Assembly: GCA_000226015.1 (NCBI GenBank)
Contig: JH154722.1
Location: 69,510-113,522 of the forward strand
DNA: 44,013 nt
DNA from: Mnemiopsis leidyi
Taxonomy: Eukaryota > Ctenophora > Tentaculata > Lobata > Bolinopsidae
Reading direction: 5' to 3'
Position 1 is the stretch's first letter, and every line of letters starts with the position of its first letter. Below the pieces are notes generated by a model, which was given only the letters and a program-made list of their open reading frames with translations, did not search any database and was not told the origin of the DNA. The translations under genes were made by a program, and so were the position numbers. Positions 21,801-32,815 of the stretch are shown here, piece after piece.

Positions 21801-24425
21801 TTATAAGTATAACTTAACTATCAAACATTATTAACTCTACTTCAAAACTTGTCAAATAAAAACGAACCTTTTGTCTAATCACATTGTACAGAGGCGAACT
21901 GTGTTGGGTATCGTTAGAGAACAAGCTGACATCTGACATACGAGAGCAAGATCCTCTGGAGATCTTATCGTACCTAATGTTGATATCAAATAATTTATTT
22001 AACAAATTCAAATAATTCTTTGTTATTTTATAATGGTAAATGTTAAAACAGTATGTGTTCCATGAATTGACCTTATGATTTTAAAAGTGCAGGTGTAAAT
22101 GTCGCGTTTGGTAGGCATTTTTATATCATTACGAACTCCTACATTACTTGGCAGAGTTCGAATTCCATATATATATTAAAAAGTTAACTGGAACTAAAAA
22201 ACCTACGAAGACACTAGTTTCTCGACGGCGTGTGTGGGAAGAGAAATCCCGGTTTCCGATAAGGATTCCCTGTAGGACAAGGCCTCCTTCGTCCTGCTGC
22301 CAGAGCGAGCACTTCCTGGTCTAGTGCTGCCAGCTCTACTGGCTAGAGAAGCTCTGTTTGGAAGAGATGGACGGTTGCCAGGGGTTACAGGACCCGAGTG
22401 GGGGCGTTTTCGGGAGGAGGACCCGGACGGGGGACGGGACACCGCACTTCTGGGCCGGTCAGAGCGAGCCTGGAGGGGGAGTTAAGTTTGAGTAGGGGAA
22501 TCCAGATAGAGTGATTTGAAGCATTTGGACAAATACCTCATTAAGGCATCTAGTCATATTGAGTGAGACGAGAGATTGTATACTGACAAATACTTACTAC
22601 GTTAGAGGCAGTGACAGCCCGAGAGGGAGGGCGGGACAGAACGGCAGGGCTCATGATGTGGTCACGTGACGTGACGTGGTCCCGTGACGTCACGTGAGTG
22701 GTGGAGGGACGCGAGATGCTCCGGGAGGGGAGCTGCTGCTCGGTCGCTACTCTTTGTGACAGGTGCTCCAACAAGTCTTCCGACATCAGGCTCCAGTTCT
22801 GAAATCGAAATCTGTTAACAATCTGTAAATATGTCGTTATTTGCGAAATTTTTACCTTAGTCCAATGAAGGGTCATAGCTGTTCTATAAAATTCAGTTAT
22901 TTGAGCATAATGCTGGCATCATTATAAATTGTTCATTATTTATTTATTTAATGAACTTACCGATAACGGGCTACAGGCAACACTTCTCGTCTCTGGGGCA
23001 ACAGAAAGTTCTCCTGATACGATACCTGCAAACACTTTAGAAAACATTAGTTCTCGGTACTGTTACATCACTGACACTAGGCTGATCTAAACAAGAATAA
23101 ATTTCTCAATTCTTAACAGTTCCCACAGGCAAGTTGAATTTGTCGCATTCATACAAGATTTTAATTTCTTGCAGAAACGTCACAACACACCAGAAATAAC
23201 ACTGAACATGGGCACATGGTCACAGAGATTATCTCAAGTGATTTGCTTGAAAAGTGACAAACAGCACATCTAATTGCATGTAGCAATTCGCACAAACAAA
23301 TAGTGCTTTTTGGCCAAGAGGAGCATCCTAGAGAAATGCAGGGGAGCGTGCAAAGGACAGTCTTCTGTACACAACAGCACGTTAGTGAGAATCAGTTGTA
23401 ATTTGGAAAGTTAGAACACGTGTGAAATAGCAACGATCTATTTGTGAAAAAGTACACCCTAGATTGGAGCTCAGCTTGGATGCGGATCGATTTCATATTC
23501 TTTTTCAGATCATGAAATAAGAATAAACAACTGAGGAGCTCGATAGCTGATATCTACTCACGGTTCTTGATGCTGCTGACCTCTGCAGACTCCTGCCTAT
23601 GAGCCTCCCTAGTTCGAGCCAATTCCAGAATGTCCGCCGTACTTTCAGCTACCGAGGGTACCGCCACGTCACCTGGACCTTCAATGTTTAATTTTAACTC
23701 GGGAGGTTTCGGCAATCAAGTCGGCGATATTTCAGGAACCAATTTAAGGCTATTTTGTTCATAAATAAGAGAATAAACCCCATAAGCTATCAAGCAGAAA
23801 ATTAGCCAAAACACGAGGACCGAATATAAGGCATCAGCGCACGTGTAAACACCTCATTCCGACAACACTCTAACAAAATCTAACCGAGTCTGCGGACCAC
23901 GCTGGCCGGTCTCCAGCTAGAATGTTCTCGTCTGGAATCCCTACCACTCTGTTCTTCCTCCAGCAGCACCTCATCTGTAAGTTTGATACGAGGCGAGGGA
24001 GGCGGCGGGGTCGGTTTGTAGTGGGCCCCGCTTTTACATCCTCTCTTTAGAATGTCGCTCCCTTTTATCGAGATCCCTGCAGTGGGTTTACAGATTCACG
24101 TGAAGAAGGTTAGTTTATCAAATTTGATCGGTTACCGGTACATCACAATAACGTGAAGTTGAGAGTTATGACCAGGACCTTAGTATGTATGAAACAAATT
24201 ATTTCATATCAATCAGAAATCAGATTGAGTTCCAAATACTTTTTAGTCGAATATCGTGCAACAAATGATCACTGCAGTATAAGTAGCAATTTTAGCTTGT
24301 ATATAGAAGCTAGCAAAATAGATTAAAAAATTCAATTTCAAGAAGAGCCAGGAACCTAGTTCTTGTTTCTGCTGGTTGAGGTGTGGGAGTGAGTTAAGTC
24401 GGCGTGGAGGTTGCCTGGTTGGCAT
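9829..24425 (-). CDS. Multi-EF-hand protein, 15 coding exons, 666 residues
   Basis: Coding exons in transcript order: 24425-24356, 24076-23885, 23672-23562, 23025-22961, 22798-22598, 22469-22207, 21973-21868, 20381-20233, 17984-17775, 17618-17475, 16315-16255, 15107-14973, 11867-11815, 11213-11073, 9928-9829. All joins keep phase and total 2001 nt with no internal stop. The ATG follows an in-frame TGA. Residues ~150-300 are rich in Arg, Ser and Pro and look disordered. From ~336 on there are degenerate EF-hands: loops at 352-363 (YDKGGRGLL), 612-623 (YDTGRDGHI) and 648-659 (YDTGFKGVI), each keeping Asp1 and Gly6, but with Asp, Thr and Lys at position 12 instead of Glu. A V/I-P-Y motif recurs (RVPYKTFL, CVPYSDF, AIPYKD, VIPYRKFL). 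No signal peptide or TM segment. It recalls EFCAB6-like axonemal EF-hand proteins, but I am unsure. The 53-nt exon 11867-11815 is the weakest; first donor (gttcct) and donor 17774 (gtttgc) are poor. Confidence 0.85.
12488..14550 (+). CDS. Zinc-dependent alcohol dehydrogenase, cinnamyl-alcohol-dehydrogenase (CAD) type
   Basis: A cytosolic medium-chain oxidoreductase (386 residues) that by family interconverts aldehydes and alcohols with NADP(H). Exons 12488-12716, 13452-13657 and 13825-14550 join in frame with good gtgagt and gtaagt donors. Catalytic zinc ligands: Cys61 in GICHSDVH, His86 in PGHE, Cys190 in ILCAGIT. The structural zinc set Cys117, Cys120, Cys123 and Cys131 has the usual C-x2-C-x2-C-x7-C spacing. 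The Rossmann loop GIGGLG is at 217-222, followed by VVAISSSDKK, where Ser residues after beta-2 suggest NADP over NAD. The start is the ATG before KFSSPDIAVHKP; a longer in-frame reading without ATG begins at 12434. The gene lies inside an intron of the EF-hand gene, on the other strand. It looks intact. Substrate unknown; the CAD name refers to the family, not to lignin. Confidence 0.93.
13330..13412 (-). repeat. tRNA-like fragment, probable SINE head or tRNA pseudogene
   Basis: In the first intron of the ADH gene, the minus strand reads like part of a tRNA: AAAGCACCGGG (end of D arm), then a CACCTCGTGATCAGTAGG stretch like an anticodon arm, then GGTTGCGAGTTGAAACCCGG, close to a T arm or B box. 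The CCGGG segments could pair. The 5' half of the acceptor and D arm is not convincing, so this is more likely a tRNA-derived repeat than a working tRNA gene. Confidence 0.4.
14556..14698. repeat. Minisatellite in ADH 3' UTR
   Basis: About five copies of a 25-31 bp unit resembling gtaggtagcagttatagtgg begin directly after the ADH stop codon, with variable gtagg spacers between units. They lie before the poly(A) signal, so they would be transcribed. Confidence 0.8.
14841..14846 (+). promoter_or_regulatory. Polyadenylation signal of ADH gene
   Basis: AATAAA about 290 bases after the ADH stop and past the 3' UTR minisatellite. Confidence 0.65.
15088..15535. repeat. ~66-bp minisatellite that includes a splice acceptor
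   Basis: About seven copies, the sixth shortened, of a unit containing gtgagacagcgcctgtacgg and ttcacgggttataaacagtt. The copy nearest 15107 contains the acceptor and first bases of EF-hand-gene exon 12 (minus strand: cgtacag, then GCGCTGTCTCAC). Most other copies carry the same acceptor-like sequence. Reading on from a distal copy meets an in-frame TAA within the unit. Confidence 0.85.
16724..17252 (+). CDS. Small single-pass membrane protein, two exons, 120 residues
   Basis: Exons 16724-16799 and 16966-17252 join in phase 1 (donor gtaatt, acceptor ttcccccag). Residues 1-18 look like a signal peptide (MFALALEVALHLVSTVEG). A short extracellular part follows with an N-glycosylation site (N21-S-T), then one membrane segment at about 44-64 (IVGTLGLIFLIVLICI). 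The cytoplasmic tail has a CIQCWEC cluster, possibly palmitoylated, and ends VVWPEFHSV. That is a type I layout. I recognise no family. It lies in the intron between EF-hand-gene exons 10 and 11, on the other strand. The exon join is inferred from phase and the sensible topology; transcript support is absent. Confidence 0.7.
18249..18293. repeat. Perfect 17-bp inverted repeat (hairpin)
   Basis: Arms 18249-18265 and 18277-18293 are exact reverse complements with an 11-base loop. It lies in an EF-hand-gene intron, about 270 bases upstream of the nested GPCR start codon. Too short for a standard microRNA precursor; could be a foldback element remnant. Confidence 0.8.
18561..19523 (+). CDS. Rhodopsin-type (class A) GPCR, intronless, nested
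   Basis: A complete 320-residue receptor in one exon. Seven hydrophobic segments are visible. TM1 has LCNG (conserved Asn), TM2 has NIIDLL (conserved Asp), TM3 ends SVVRTIVLMQPLY (DRY replaced by VRT, followed by a normal QPLY-type loop), TM6 has LNGTWCVFW, and TM7 has the intact CANPLVYML, matching NPxxY. The tail is short and basic. The Trp normal in TM4 is missing. Ligand unknown. The ORF sits in the EF-hand-gene intron between exons 8 and 9, on the opposite strand. AATAAA at 19885-19890 could end its transcript. Another in-frame Met is at residue 3 and another at 6, so the exact start is uncertain by a few residues. Confidence 0.9.
   Translation: MPMGEMIFSDIAYYGGCTAIGVLAVAGTLCNGVSLSFFLRHHKDSLADKHLIALNIIDLLICCLSPATHYCLGEYAKQKIVLLDHVIMESFLSLSLLSCFVTTILSVVRTIVLMQPLYIIRKKCIYLTHGINMIFILGLITSKLISCTEQQDQFNQFHANSGENILDTISFILFAINYFYVLITVSIVGISCAIVVRALRRPPEILILQAARPNNETNRKATVMILILSVVFVILNGTWCVFWATCTSIDKSLNSDSPEDQDLVDKLKTLAMFVSLFLVTINSCANPLVYMLRNSRLNNHTTSRVRRLKQFLTRKDTNSN
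20976..21680 (+). CDS. Unidentified cysteine-containing protein, nested ORF, 234 residues
   Basis: A long single ORF with codon use like a real gene, lying in the EF-hand-gene intron between exons 7 and 8 on the opposite strand. I recognise no family. The product is predicted mostly helical, with scattered Cys residues, an NWT and another NWT glycosylation-type site, basic patches (REIKKRQYD) and a Cys pair near the end (GAACC). No TM segment; the hydrophobic stretch VVLLCPFTTFLYP is too weak. No signal peptide is seen, but the 5' end is uncertain: an upstream exon could splice to an acceptor at about 21018 or 21034, and an ATG at 20914 opens another frame (MADEYKYFFQAIEFF). AATAAA at 21855-21860 could be its poly(A) signal. 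Confidence 0.65.
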   Translation: MFNLRITPLNLSLKEVSNAGAGKVDGKTVLNMMTSYFCTGDTNWTDKVADPALRTLCATFKAAICDHNLPNLKTLLGWIQDIVLEGGRGRKFNKCLRRELETMIDKLFCKGEKSKIYMRSCLRFAKNWTCELPVVLLCPFTTFLYPKADQLVEDFSRFCQQPQGYTNPNREIKKRQYDVSSMIDLVRTMICREDVIRQVVGYIEDNIGSNFPGLTDMADLLSGAACCILDSIKD

Positions 24426-24948
24426 GGCAACCACTTCTTGATGACGTCACTGATATCGAGCAATCGACCAGAGCGTTCTTTAAGTACAATTATCTACAAG
24501 TTAACAGTGTCATACAAGGAAAACAGAACTTTTATTGCATAAATTCAAAGAAAAACGTCAATCTATTTCCTTTAAACACTATATTAATTGAATAGGGATC
24601 ACAATGAAGCATAGAGTGACAAGCAAAACAGAAAGTTTTCGAATGATAAGCACATGATTAAAACAATACAACTATAGACACGACAAGACCAACAAAGTTG
24701 AGATAACTGCACAGACTTCTCTGAAGTCTCATGTTAAAAGAGGCAGTTTTAGTGGTCGTAGCACGTGTGATGCAATCTCATCCTAACAATCAGGACTACT
24801 AAATTACGAACTTACTGACTTACTAATAAACAACAAATGAAAGGCAAGCAGAAAATAGTATAAGTCTACCACAGCGAGATTTAGCAAGCTAAGCAATCTG
24901 TTTCTACCGTGCAAGAAGAGGAGTGCACATATTGCAGAGCGAAAGTAG

Positions 24949-25239
<291 letters not shown>

Positions 25240-27579
25240 CCCTTTTCTGATTAGCCGACTAGTAAACCGGATCAAATACCGAAATTATGCAAAATCATGA
25301 TTGCAATGACTTATTAAAGGTTTATTGTCGTTCAAATCAAATTCATATTAACACGAAGCTCGGTTCAATCATTAATTAATTCAATTATAAATTGGGTGTT
25401 TTATGTTGTTATGGCTACCAGTAACTGGGGATATGATTTAGTATCCGAAAATGAGCCGTAATGCATGCCACCTACCAGTGCAACAACATAGATAATAGAG
25501 CCCTCAATGGATATGCCGACAGATTGATTGCATAAATTGTATTAATTCTATCAACAAAAAGCGGCGGCATGAACACCGATCAGCTAAGAGAAATGTGGCA
25601 GAAAGCATGCTACATACAAAATACGACTTAGCTCGACAGATATTCGTAATCAAAAGAAAAACAAAGTATCCTAGCAACGAAGCAGCAATACATATGGTAC
25701 CAAGTGGGCCAGGTGGTAGTGGTATTTAAAACATCCGAAATTAATAAGGGACACGTCCTGATTAGTTAACACGGCCAGCCTCCAATACTCAAGTAGGTAG
25801 CGTACTCTAAGCAGATTACATATATATGAACTAACTGCTGGTCCGAGAGGGATTCTAATAGTCTTCTGATTGGTTATCAGTCAAACAAATAATAAATCGC
25901 TTTTATAAAATGATTTATTTGGTTATAACCAGGAGCTTTTTTAAATTTAATTAGTGACAAAAATATAAGTGTGCCAGGGATGGAGTGGATCTAATATCCC
26001 TTAAAAATCAAAACTGAAGAAATAATTCAAAGGAATCCAATTCGTCATGCCGGCAATCGGACAAAACGATACTTCAACTTTCAAAGGGGTACATCGATAC
26101 TGCTAATCAATCATTGAATGAATCATTGAGAAGCTGCGATTTTAAAAAACGAGACAAAGTTAGTTAAAAGAGAAAGCAATTTGGCAGTTCAAGCTCAGAA
26201 GAACTACTCTAAATCCTCGCATATTCTCACAAATCTACGACATTTCTCTTAATTGACGTGACAATATATTGGCAGCAAATCACCACTTTCGTGAATCTTG
26301 CGTGCAACAAGTCGCACGACTGGCACGCTCAACACTTGCTTGGACTCTAGAGTGCTTCTGAAGAAGTCCGTCTAAGTCCCAAGATGATTCTCGGGATTCA
26401 CGGTTCGAAAAAATGATGTATTCTCATTTTTAGAGCACGTGTTTTGTAGAAGTGGAACCGAACACGGGAAACTCCGAAACAAAACCACATGACTCGGCCA
26501 ATGTTGGAGATGTGAACTTTTAATTCACTTATCTGTTTGTCAGATTATGAGTATTGAGTGATTGAAAATAGGTATACTTCATGGGTATAGAAAATAAATA
26601 TCAGGAATAACGAACAACCCCCACAAAATTAAAAAAATCTAGGAAAATACCTGGATATCTATAATCTATATTGCTTGTGCCCATTAAATTTAACAGACTT
26701 TGCTTGTCCAACAAAAAGGTAATAATAATATCAAAATTTGTAAAAAAAGTCTTGAGATTTGGAACCGGAACAATTTGAAGCTAAACGAGAAATAAAATAA
26801 AACTCTCGCCCAAGTTACCATAACAACATTGGAAATATTTTATCATTTCTGATGCATTCTGTTGTAGGAGTAACCAAGGTAACCGATGATAAATATTGCA
26901 GGTATCGCGTCCCTAATCTAATTTGAGCACTTAGCGCTGTGCGGGGTCGTGGCAGCACTCTTTAGCTCGATCCAAAAACATAAAGAGGGGTCTGTACCTT
27001 CCACCTGATCATGGTGACTTAGAGAAGAGAGGACAATCCCCACGCTTTAAACACTAGATTTGATTAGAAAATTGTTACTAAAAAGAAATTGAATTGCGAT
27101 TTTCAATGAAATAGGGCTGTGATACTGAATATCGGAAGTTTGAGGATTGTCAAGTCCATTTCGGTATTTCACCAAGTATGATTCGCATTAGAATCAATAA
27201 TTTGAAGAAAGATAATAATATGCATTATGCAGAGTATTCGATTTTTACAAATAAAGCAATAATTAACCGGTCGTTGCAAAGGCGAACAGATTATCAGATT
27301 AATACTGATTAAACAGCTCCAGCAGCAAGATTTCGAGACTAGCACTGACTTTGCACATGTAATCAACAGTTTTTTTTTGTTTCGATAAATGACCGGCAAT
27401 GATACGACGCCTGGCGTATTAATTTATCATTTCACTTTTTAACAGTTCTGAGAATTTGATGTCTACTGTATATTTTAGTACTTGTCGTTTGCCAAAGGCA
27501 TTAGCAGCAACACAATGCGATAGATTTTGATTCGTGATCACTAATGCATGATAGTGAGAAATCTTTAAGTTTTAAGTGC

Positions 27580-27777
27580 AACAGACAAACAAACAAACAG
27601 ACATACACATAGACACACAAACATACAGGCAAACAAACAGAGATACATACAGACATACAACCTAACAGACAAACACACAGACATACACACAGACATACAC
27701 ACAGACACATAGACAAACAGACATTCACAGACACCGCAGAGACACACAAATAAAGAGACACACAAACAGATAAATCA
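27580..27777. repeat. Degenerate ACAN tetranucleotide microsatellite
   Basis: About 200 bases of acaa/acag/acat/acac words (on the other strand TGTN). It explains the Cys/Val/Leu-rich minus-strand ORFs here, which are not genes. Confidence 0.85.
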
Positions 27778-30490
27778 CAAAAAACATACGGGAGTTTGAT
27801 CTCACCTTGTCTGAGCAATGAACCACATTTCGTGATGAGCTGGGCGATGAAATTTTACCAAGATCTCGATCCTAACAGGTGCCTTGAGGAAGTAGGATTT
27901 AGTATAAAATATTTTTGTTCTACCTTTCTTGTCAGGAACAACTTTTAGATAAAACCAATTCCCTGCTACCATTCACACAAAGACGTGATTTCATCGAACC
28001 ATAGTGTCTGCAGAATTATAAGAGTTTCAAGTGAAATCCGATATCATGGACTTTGAAACGTAGTTTTCTGAGTCACGAGCCCACGTGATAAGACAGTCCA
28101 TTAAAAATGACATGATATACAAGGAAAGTCTTGTCATATCATCATGTCACATGGGGTGACGTTTCCCTGATTCCTGAATTACCTGCATATTACCAGGCTA
28201 CTCAAGTGTGCCTACTTGCCAGACGCGGATGAAAGGCGTGACTTGGTTGCGACTTTTAAATTATCGGCTCCGATCTTCAATATCCCGGATCCATTAGATC
28301 AGCTCGGTTAGGGCTGAATGCAGAGTTTTTGATGAAATGACTTTAAGTGATATGGCATGAAGGAATTAAGCCGCTCAATTTGGGCGGTTTGGAAAGAGCC
28401 CGGATATAGCATATGATCTAAATCAAAACAGCGAGTCCATAAACTCTGAACCACATATTTTCCATCTGCACTCTGCAGGTTCATCAATGTTGAGTTTTTA
28501 AAGTGGGAGATTCGGTTGCAAATCTTCGCCAGACTTGTTTTGCAGAATTGTCGCCATTGAAGATTTGGTTCACTGTTCAGTTAATCATATTTGCTTCGAA
28601 AGCTTATTGCAGCCAACTTCAGCATGAAGTCTAGTTTCATGCCCGATTGTCCAATTGTTGAACGTCCATCTTCTTTTTGTCACATAGCTATCTAAAAAGT
28701 AAAAGTTTCAGAACCTTATTTTCAAAAATTATTGGTTTGCTTATTTTCCTCGAAATTATAAGATGGCTGAAGCTTGAAACTAAACTAAAGAGGTTTAAAC
28801 CTGCATTAATCAAAAATTTATTTAGAACATCAAATGGTTGTAGATGTGGATTGGGGGGCGATTACTGCTTGCACCAAAAAAGCTAGGCTACCAATTTTCT
28901 TGCGTTAAAGTTGTTGATCTTGTTTCCTTCGGTTCCTTTTATTTTTATTTTTATTTCTTATCAATCTTTGAAGTTTAGATCACTGATATCCGCTAAATTA
29001 CCGATTTTGGTAAATCGTATCGTTTTATGACTATAATGAACATCCCCCGCGGTAAAGAAACATAAATGATGGGAAATGTATTTTTAATCCGTCATTTCTC
29101 AATGGTGTCAGAGGTTGAATTTGATCCAGCCAGAACCAGTTTCACTAAATTTAGCGGCGAATACCGGAAAAGGCTTTTGCGTCTCATAGAGTGTTCTTAC
29201 AATTTTAGGAACACAATCAATAATGAACTTGATTATTGGTTTCTTATGAATCAGAAAAGCATCCGGAAACTGAATCGCAGATAATCGAGCTTCCTAAAAC
29301 CACGAGTTACACCCCAAACGTGATACTGATAAGGAAGCGGGATCTAGGAAGTCACTCGCACCCCTAATAAGGTCACGTGACAGGAAATGAGGAGGTGCGG
29401 GTGTGACCTAAAACATCGGATATGTGAGGGTAATTATCGTTATACCAATTACAAAACAGGCCAGAAGTTGGATCAACGGCTCACTTCGTTTTCCCATAAT
29501 ATTGTTTGTCGCAGTTTTTGTAGTGGGTAGGTTAAACTCTTTTTGTAGAAATTTTTACTTATGATTCCATCACTTCAAGGCAACCTTGCAACATCTACAT
29601 TGGATCGCGGACTATGATTTCACTCTATCAGAGGTAGACCAAAACAAGTCCAAGTCCATGTGAAAAACAACAACTTTGACTTCAATTTGAAATCAGAGTC
29701 AGAGCTGTGCAAGAAGGCAGACTTTACAGTTATTGGACAATTATGAGGTATCGGCCCAACTTCTTATTCTTCTAGGCTTTCTTGTGGCTAGATGGACCAC
29801 AGGCACGCACAGTAAACCAATTATAAAACCGACGTTGCAACTTGTCGGTGTTAAACTTAATGATAATGGCAAGATTGATATATATACATATGGAATTTGA
29901 CTCTAACCGAATTAGGACCAGCCACAGTTAGGGTTGTGACGTCAAAAAATGAAAAAATACTGCCCCCACGAGAAAAAGGACAAAGAAACGCGGTTAAACG
30001 TTCTTTCAAAACTTTGTACAATGCAAGGTTACGGACAGTGCAAAAAAGGGCCAAATCTAGAATGAGACACGAGGGGAAAATACTGCACTTATTTATAGTA
30101 CTACCGATACAATAAATATTAGCGTTTATACTTTGACATTTAACTTCCCTCATTTGCCGTTCGTTACTAGTTTTATTGTAGACTGCTTGTCTGGCTTTGG
30201 GTGTTGATCGTTTCAATAGGAAAATGATTGTAATTTTTGTGTTGATATCAAATATCATAACATCAGTTACAATTATATTCTGATTCCTTCCCAGCTACTT
30301 ATTTGACGCATTATATCTATATTTAATTTAATGTCATCAATTTTCCACAGTTGGTTTCGTTTTTGCCGGGAGAAAATTCCGTTTAAAGGCAAAAAATTTG
30401 ATGCAACTTGATAAGATTTAGAGCTTTCAATGTTCATAAGAATTAAAGAGATGGAAAGAAAATTGTCATCGGCCAAGTGACAAACTAACC

Positions 30491-30565
30491 CAAAATGTTA
30501 CGACCCTTTTTAAATCTAATGAAACCAAAATGTTACGACCTTTTTAAACCTAAATCTAATGAAAC
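30491..30565. repeat. Short tandem duplication
   Basis: Two adjacent copies of a unit beginning aaaatgttacgacc and ending taatgaaac, the second with a small internal expansion. Confidence 0.75.
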
Positions 30566-31512
30566 GGCGATAAAAAGTCAGTATAATGGCCATCATAAAA
30601 ACTCTTATGATCGATGCCCGTTAAAATTTAATATTTTCAATTTGGCTTGAGATTGGGTAATTTGCAAAAAAATTTTTTTGAAAAGCCTTTGATTTTATAC
30701 TTTGCATCAGCACAGGAAATATTAGTTAAGTAAAACATGACGCTTACAGTCTACACAAAGCACTGTTACCATGTGACTAGTAGCTGAGATGAGGGATCAC
30801 ATCAAACGCAGTTACGCACTGTCTTTGTTCAAAGTCACGATCAACTGTCCGAATCAGATCCAGACAGCAACCTTGCAGGCGTCACGATCGCTATCTACTT
30901 CCTATCATCTTTTCACGTGACCATCCATCGTTAGCCGATATGAAATTTTACCCCATCAGCAAATTTCGGTCAGGGGTCTTTAGAGGAGGAACAACAATCT
31001 AATTTGACGATCTCCTACCGTGGTATTGGCCTAAGTTTGATGGAGATACGGACAGGTCGCAGGACAACATGTAATTGTGTTTGCGTCAGTTTTGTTGGGA
31101 TGCAGTACTGTTATTGTCCATTGTTAAGTGTTATATTGCTAACCACAAGGCCAAACGTTTTTAGTGTTAAGATTGTGTACTCGCATCGATTGTAAAGAGA
31201 CGTCATGGTATAATATGTACAACCGGCATTATGGCAAATGTACAAAAAACCGTGTTGTTTTAAAATATAAATATGGTCAAGAATGTGGCTTTCTGCAGTT
31301 TCGTTTTGCAGTTTTCATAGTTGAATTACAATTTCCATTGTGTCTAAATTTCATCTGTCATATTCCTGAGTAGTCTTATTAATTTACAGTCGGGTCATTT
31401 GTAAATTTTTTTACGACTAAGGACTAGGAGGTCAAAATGAAAAATCAGAATCATTATCAAGAATAACTAAGACCAACTCCACATTGGGACATAGCTTTCA
31501 ATCCAACACGCC

Positions 31513-31543
31513 TTGTTATTAAAGTGCTGCACTTTAATAACAA
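31513..31543. repeat. Perfect 15-bp palindrome with one-base centre
   Basis: ttgttattaaagtgc at 31513-31527 is exactly mirrored as its reverse complement at 31529-31543. AT-rich and isolated; possible foldback element core or a chance cruciform. Confidence 0.8.
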
Positions 31544-32699
31544 TATTTTAGCCTATATTTGCAGCAGGTTCTTCTCAAGATTACCGAACAAGGAATGTTA
31601 CTTTTGACTATTGGAAAACACTTCTGCATTTAGCACCTCCTGACCCAGTTTACGAACTTTTTTAAGACTTATGGCTCTCTGAATATTGCCCTTAAAGGCC
31701 ATGATGGCCCGTCAGCAATTGTGACACTTCGAAAATGCATCGATTTCTCATAGAGACATGAGATCAAACAACTGTTCAGGCTATGTTTATCGATTTATGG
31801 CCTTAGATAGCCATTTCTGATAGATATATCCCAACATACTGTCGAGACTCGAGTTGAAGCTTCAATCCAATGAGAACACAAACGGCTGATCTAAGCTAAT
31901 AAAAGTTGATTGCAGAGAACAGATATCAGTTGACTGCTCAGTTAACAATTCTATGCTCCGTGACGTATGTGGCATGCAATCTGGTTTAACTTTCGTATTC
32001 TATATCTCAATTTAGATTATCCAATTCGACCTTCTAAAACTCAAGATATGAAGCAGGAACTGTTAATCGGAGAAGACTGGCCATTGCTCAAGACAGGTCA
32101 CGAGTTTTCGTGTGCTTAATCCCGCGTGCTCCTGTCTAAATATGGTCACAAGTATTATGCCCATATAAGGACAAAATGACGATAGCCGCGACAGTGTTTA
32201 ATTCTGAAGCGAGTTTGGAAGTGATAGTATATTTTACGTGCTTTACCGTTTTGTTCAGTTTCGTCATTTGTCGTACTTCGGGGAAACACGAGATTACCAG
32301 TTAAACTTTTCTACGGTTCTAGAGCCAAATTTAACTTTCATATCATCCGAATTGAGACACATTACGAAGAATTTTAGCCATTGAGGTATACGCTCAATTA
32401 TTTACACTAATTGCCATGGAAAAATTGACGGAAAAATTGCGTTGAGCTGGAGTGAGTTGCGGTGCAGCCTGCTTAACAATCACGTGCTGAAGAGATTCCA
32501 ACGAAACAAACAGCTTCAATAGGACCAAACAAACACGTTATTAATTTTTCAAACGAGGATGCCACTTGAGCTAAGCAGGGAGCTTAGGTTCCGTCCAAAT
32601 GAAACATTTGTTTAATCCTAAATCTGTTAAATCTCCTATGTCACCTTCCTCAATTCCGACCACCAAATCCTGGCCACAAAATTCCAGAAATAGGTGCTT

Positions 32700-32815
32700 T
32701 GACGTCAGCCTGCTGAATAATGAATTGATCCGATATGAGCGGCGACGTTTCCTCTGAGCGGGATGCAGAGAAGTGGAGCTGCGGGGACCGACACTACGGC
32801 GAAGTGTATATAAAA
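32700..32815 (+). promoter_or_regulatory. Candidate promoter: CRE and TATA box
   Basis: A full CRE palindrome TGACGTCA (32700-32707) lies about 100 bases before a TATA-box-like tatataaaa (32807-32815). The interval between is locally GC-richer than its surroundings. The convertase start codon at 34096 is preceded by an acceptor-like gattgcag, so an upstream 5' UTR exon is expected, and this is the best candidate for its promoter. Vertebrate PC1 genes are CRE-regulated, which fits but proves nothing. Confidence 0.35.

Noticed and set aside
22660..22700. Cluster of CACGTG and TGACGTCA sites
   Set aside because: It lies in coding exon 5 of the EF-hand gene and results from a short duplicated coding unit (HVTSRD repeated), so a regulatory role is not needed to explain it.
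27501..27818. Minus-strand ORFs rich in Cys, Val, Leu
   Set aside because: They are produced by the degenerate TGTN microsatellite; no splice or family support.
28105..28147. Imperfect palindrome (gacatgat ... atcatgtc)
   Set aside because: Arms differ by several unpaired bases; not clearly above chance in AT-rich DNA.
29857..30258. 133-codon minus ORF with an antisense 72-codon ORF
   Set aside because: No recognised motif; both frames open over the same AT-rich DNA, as expected by chance.
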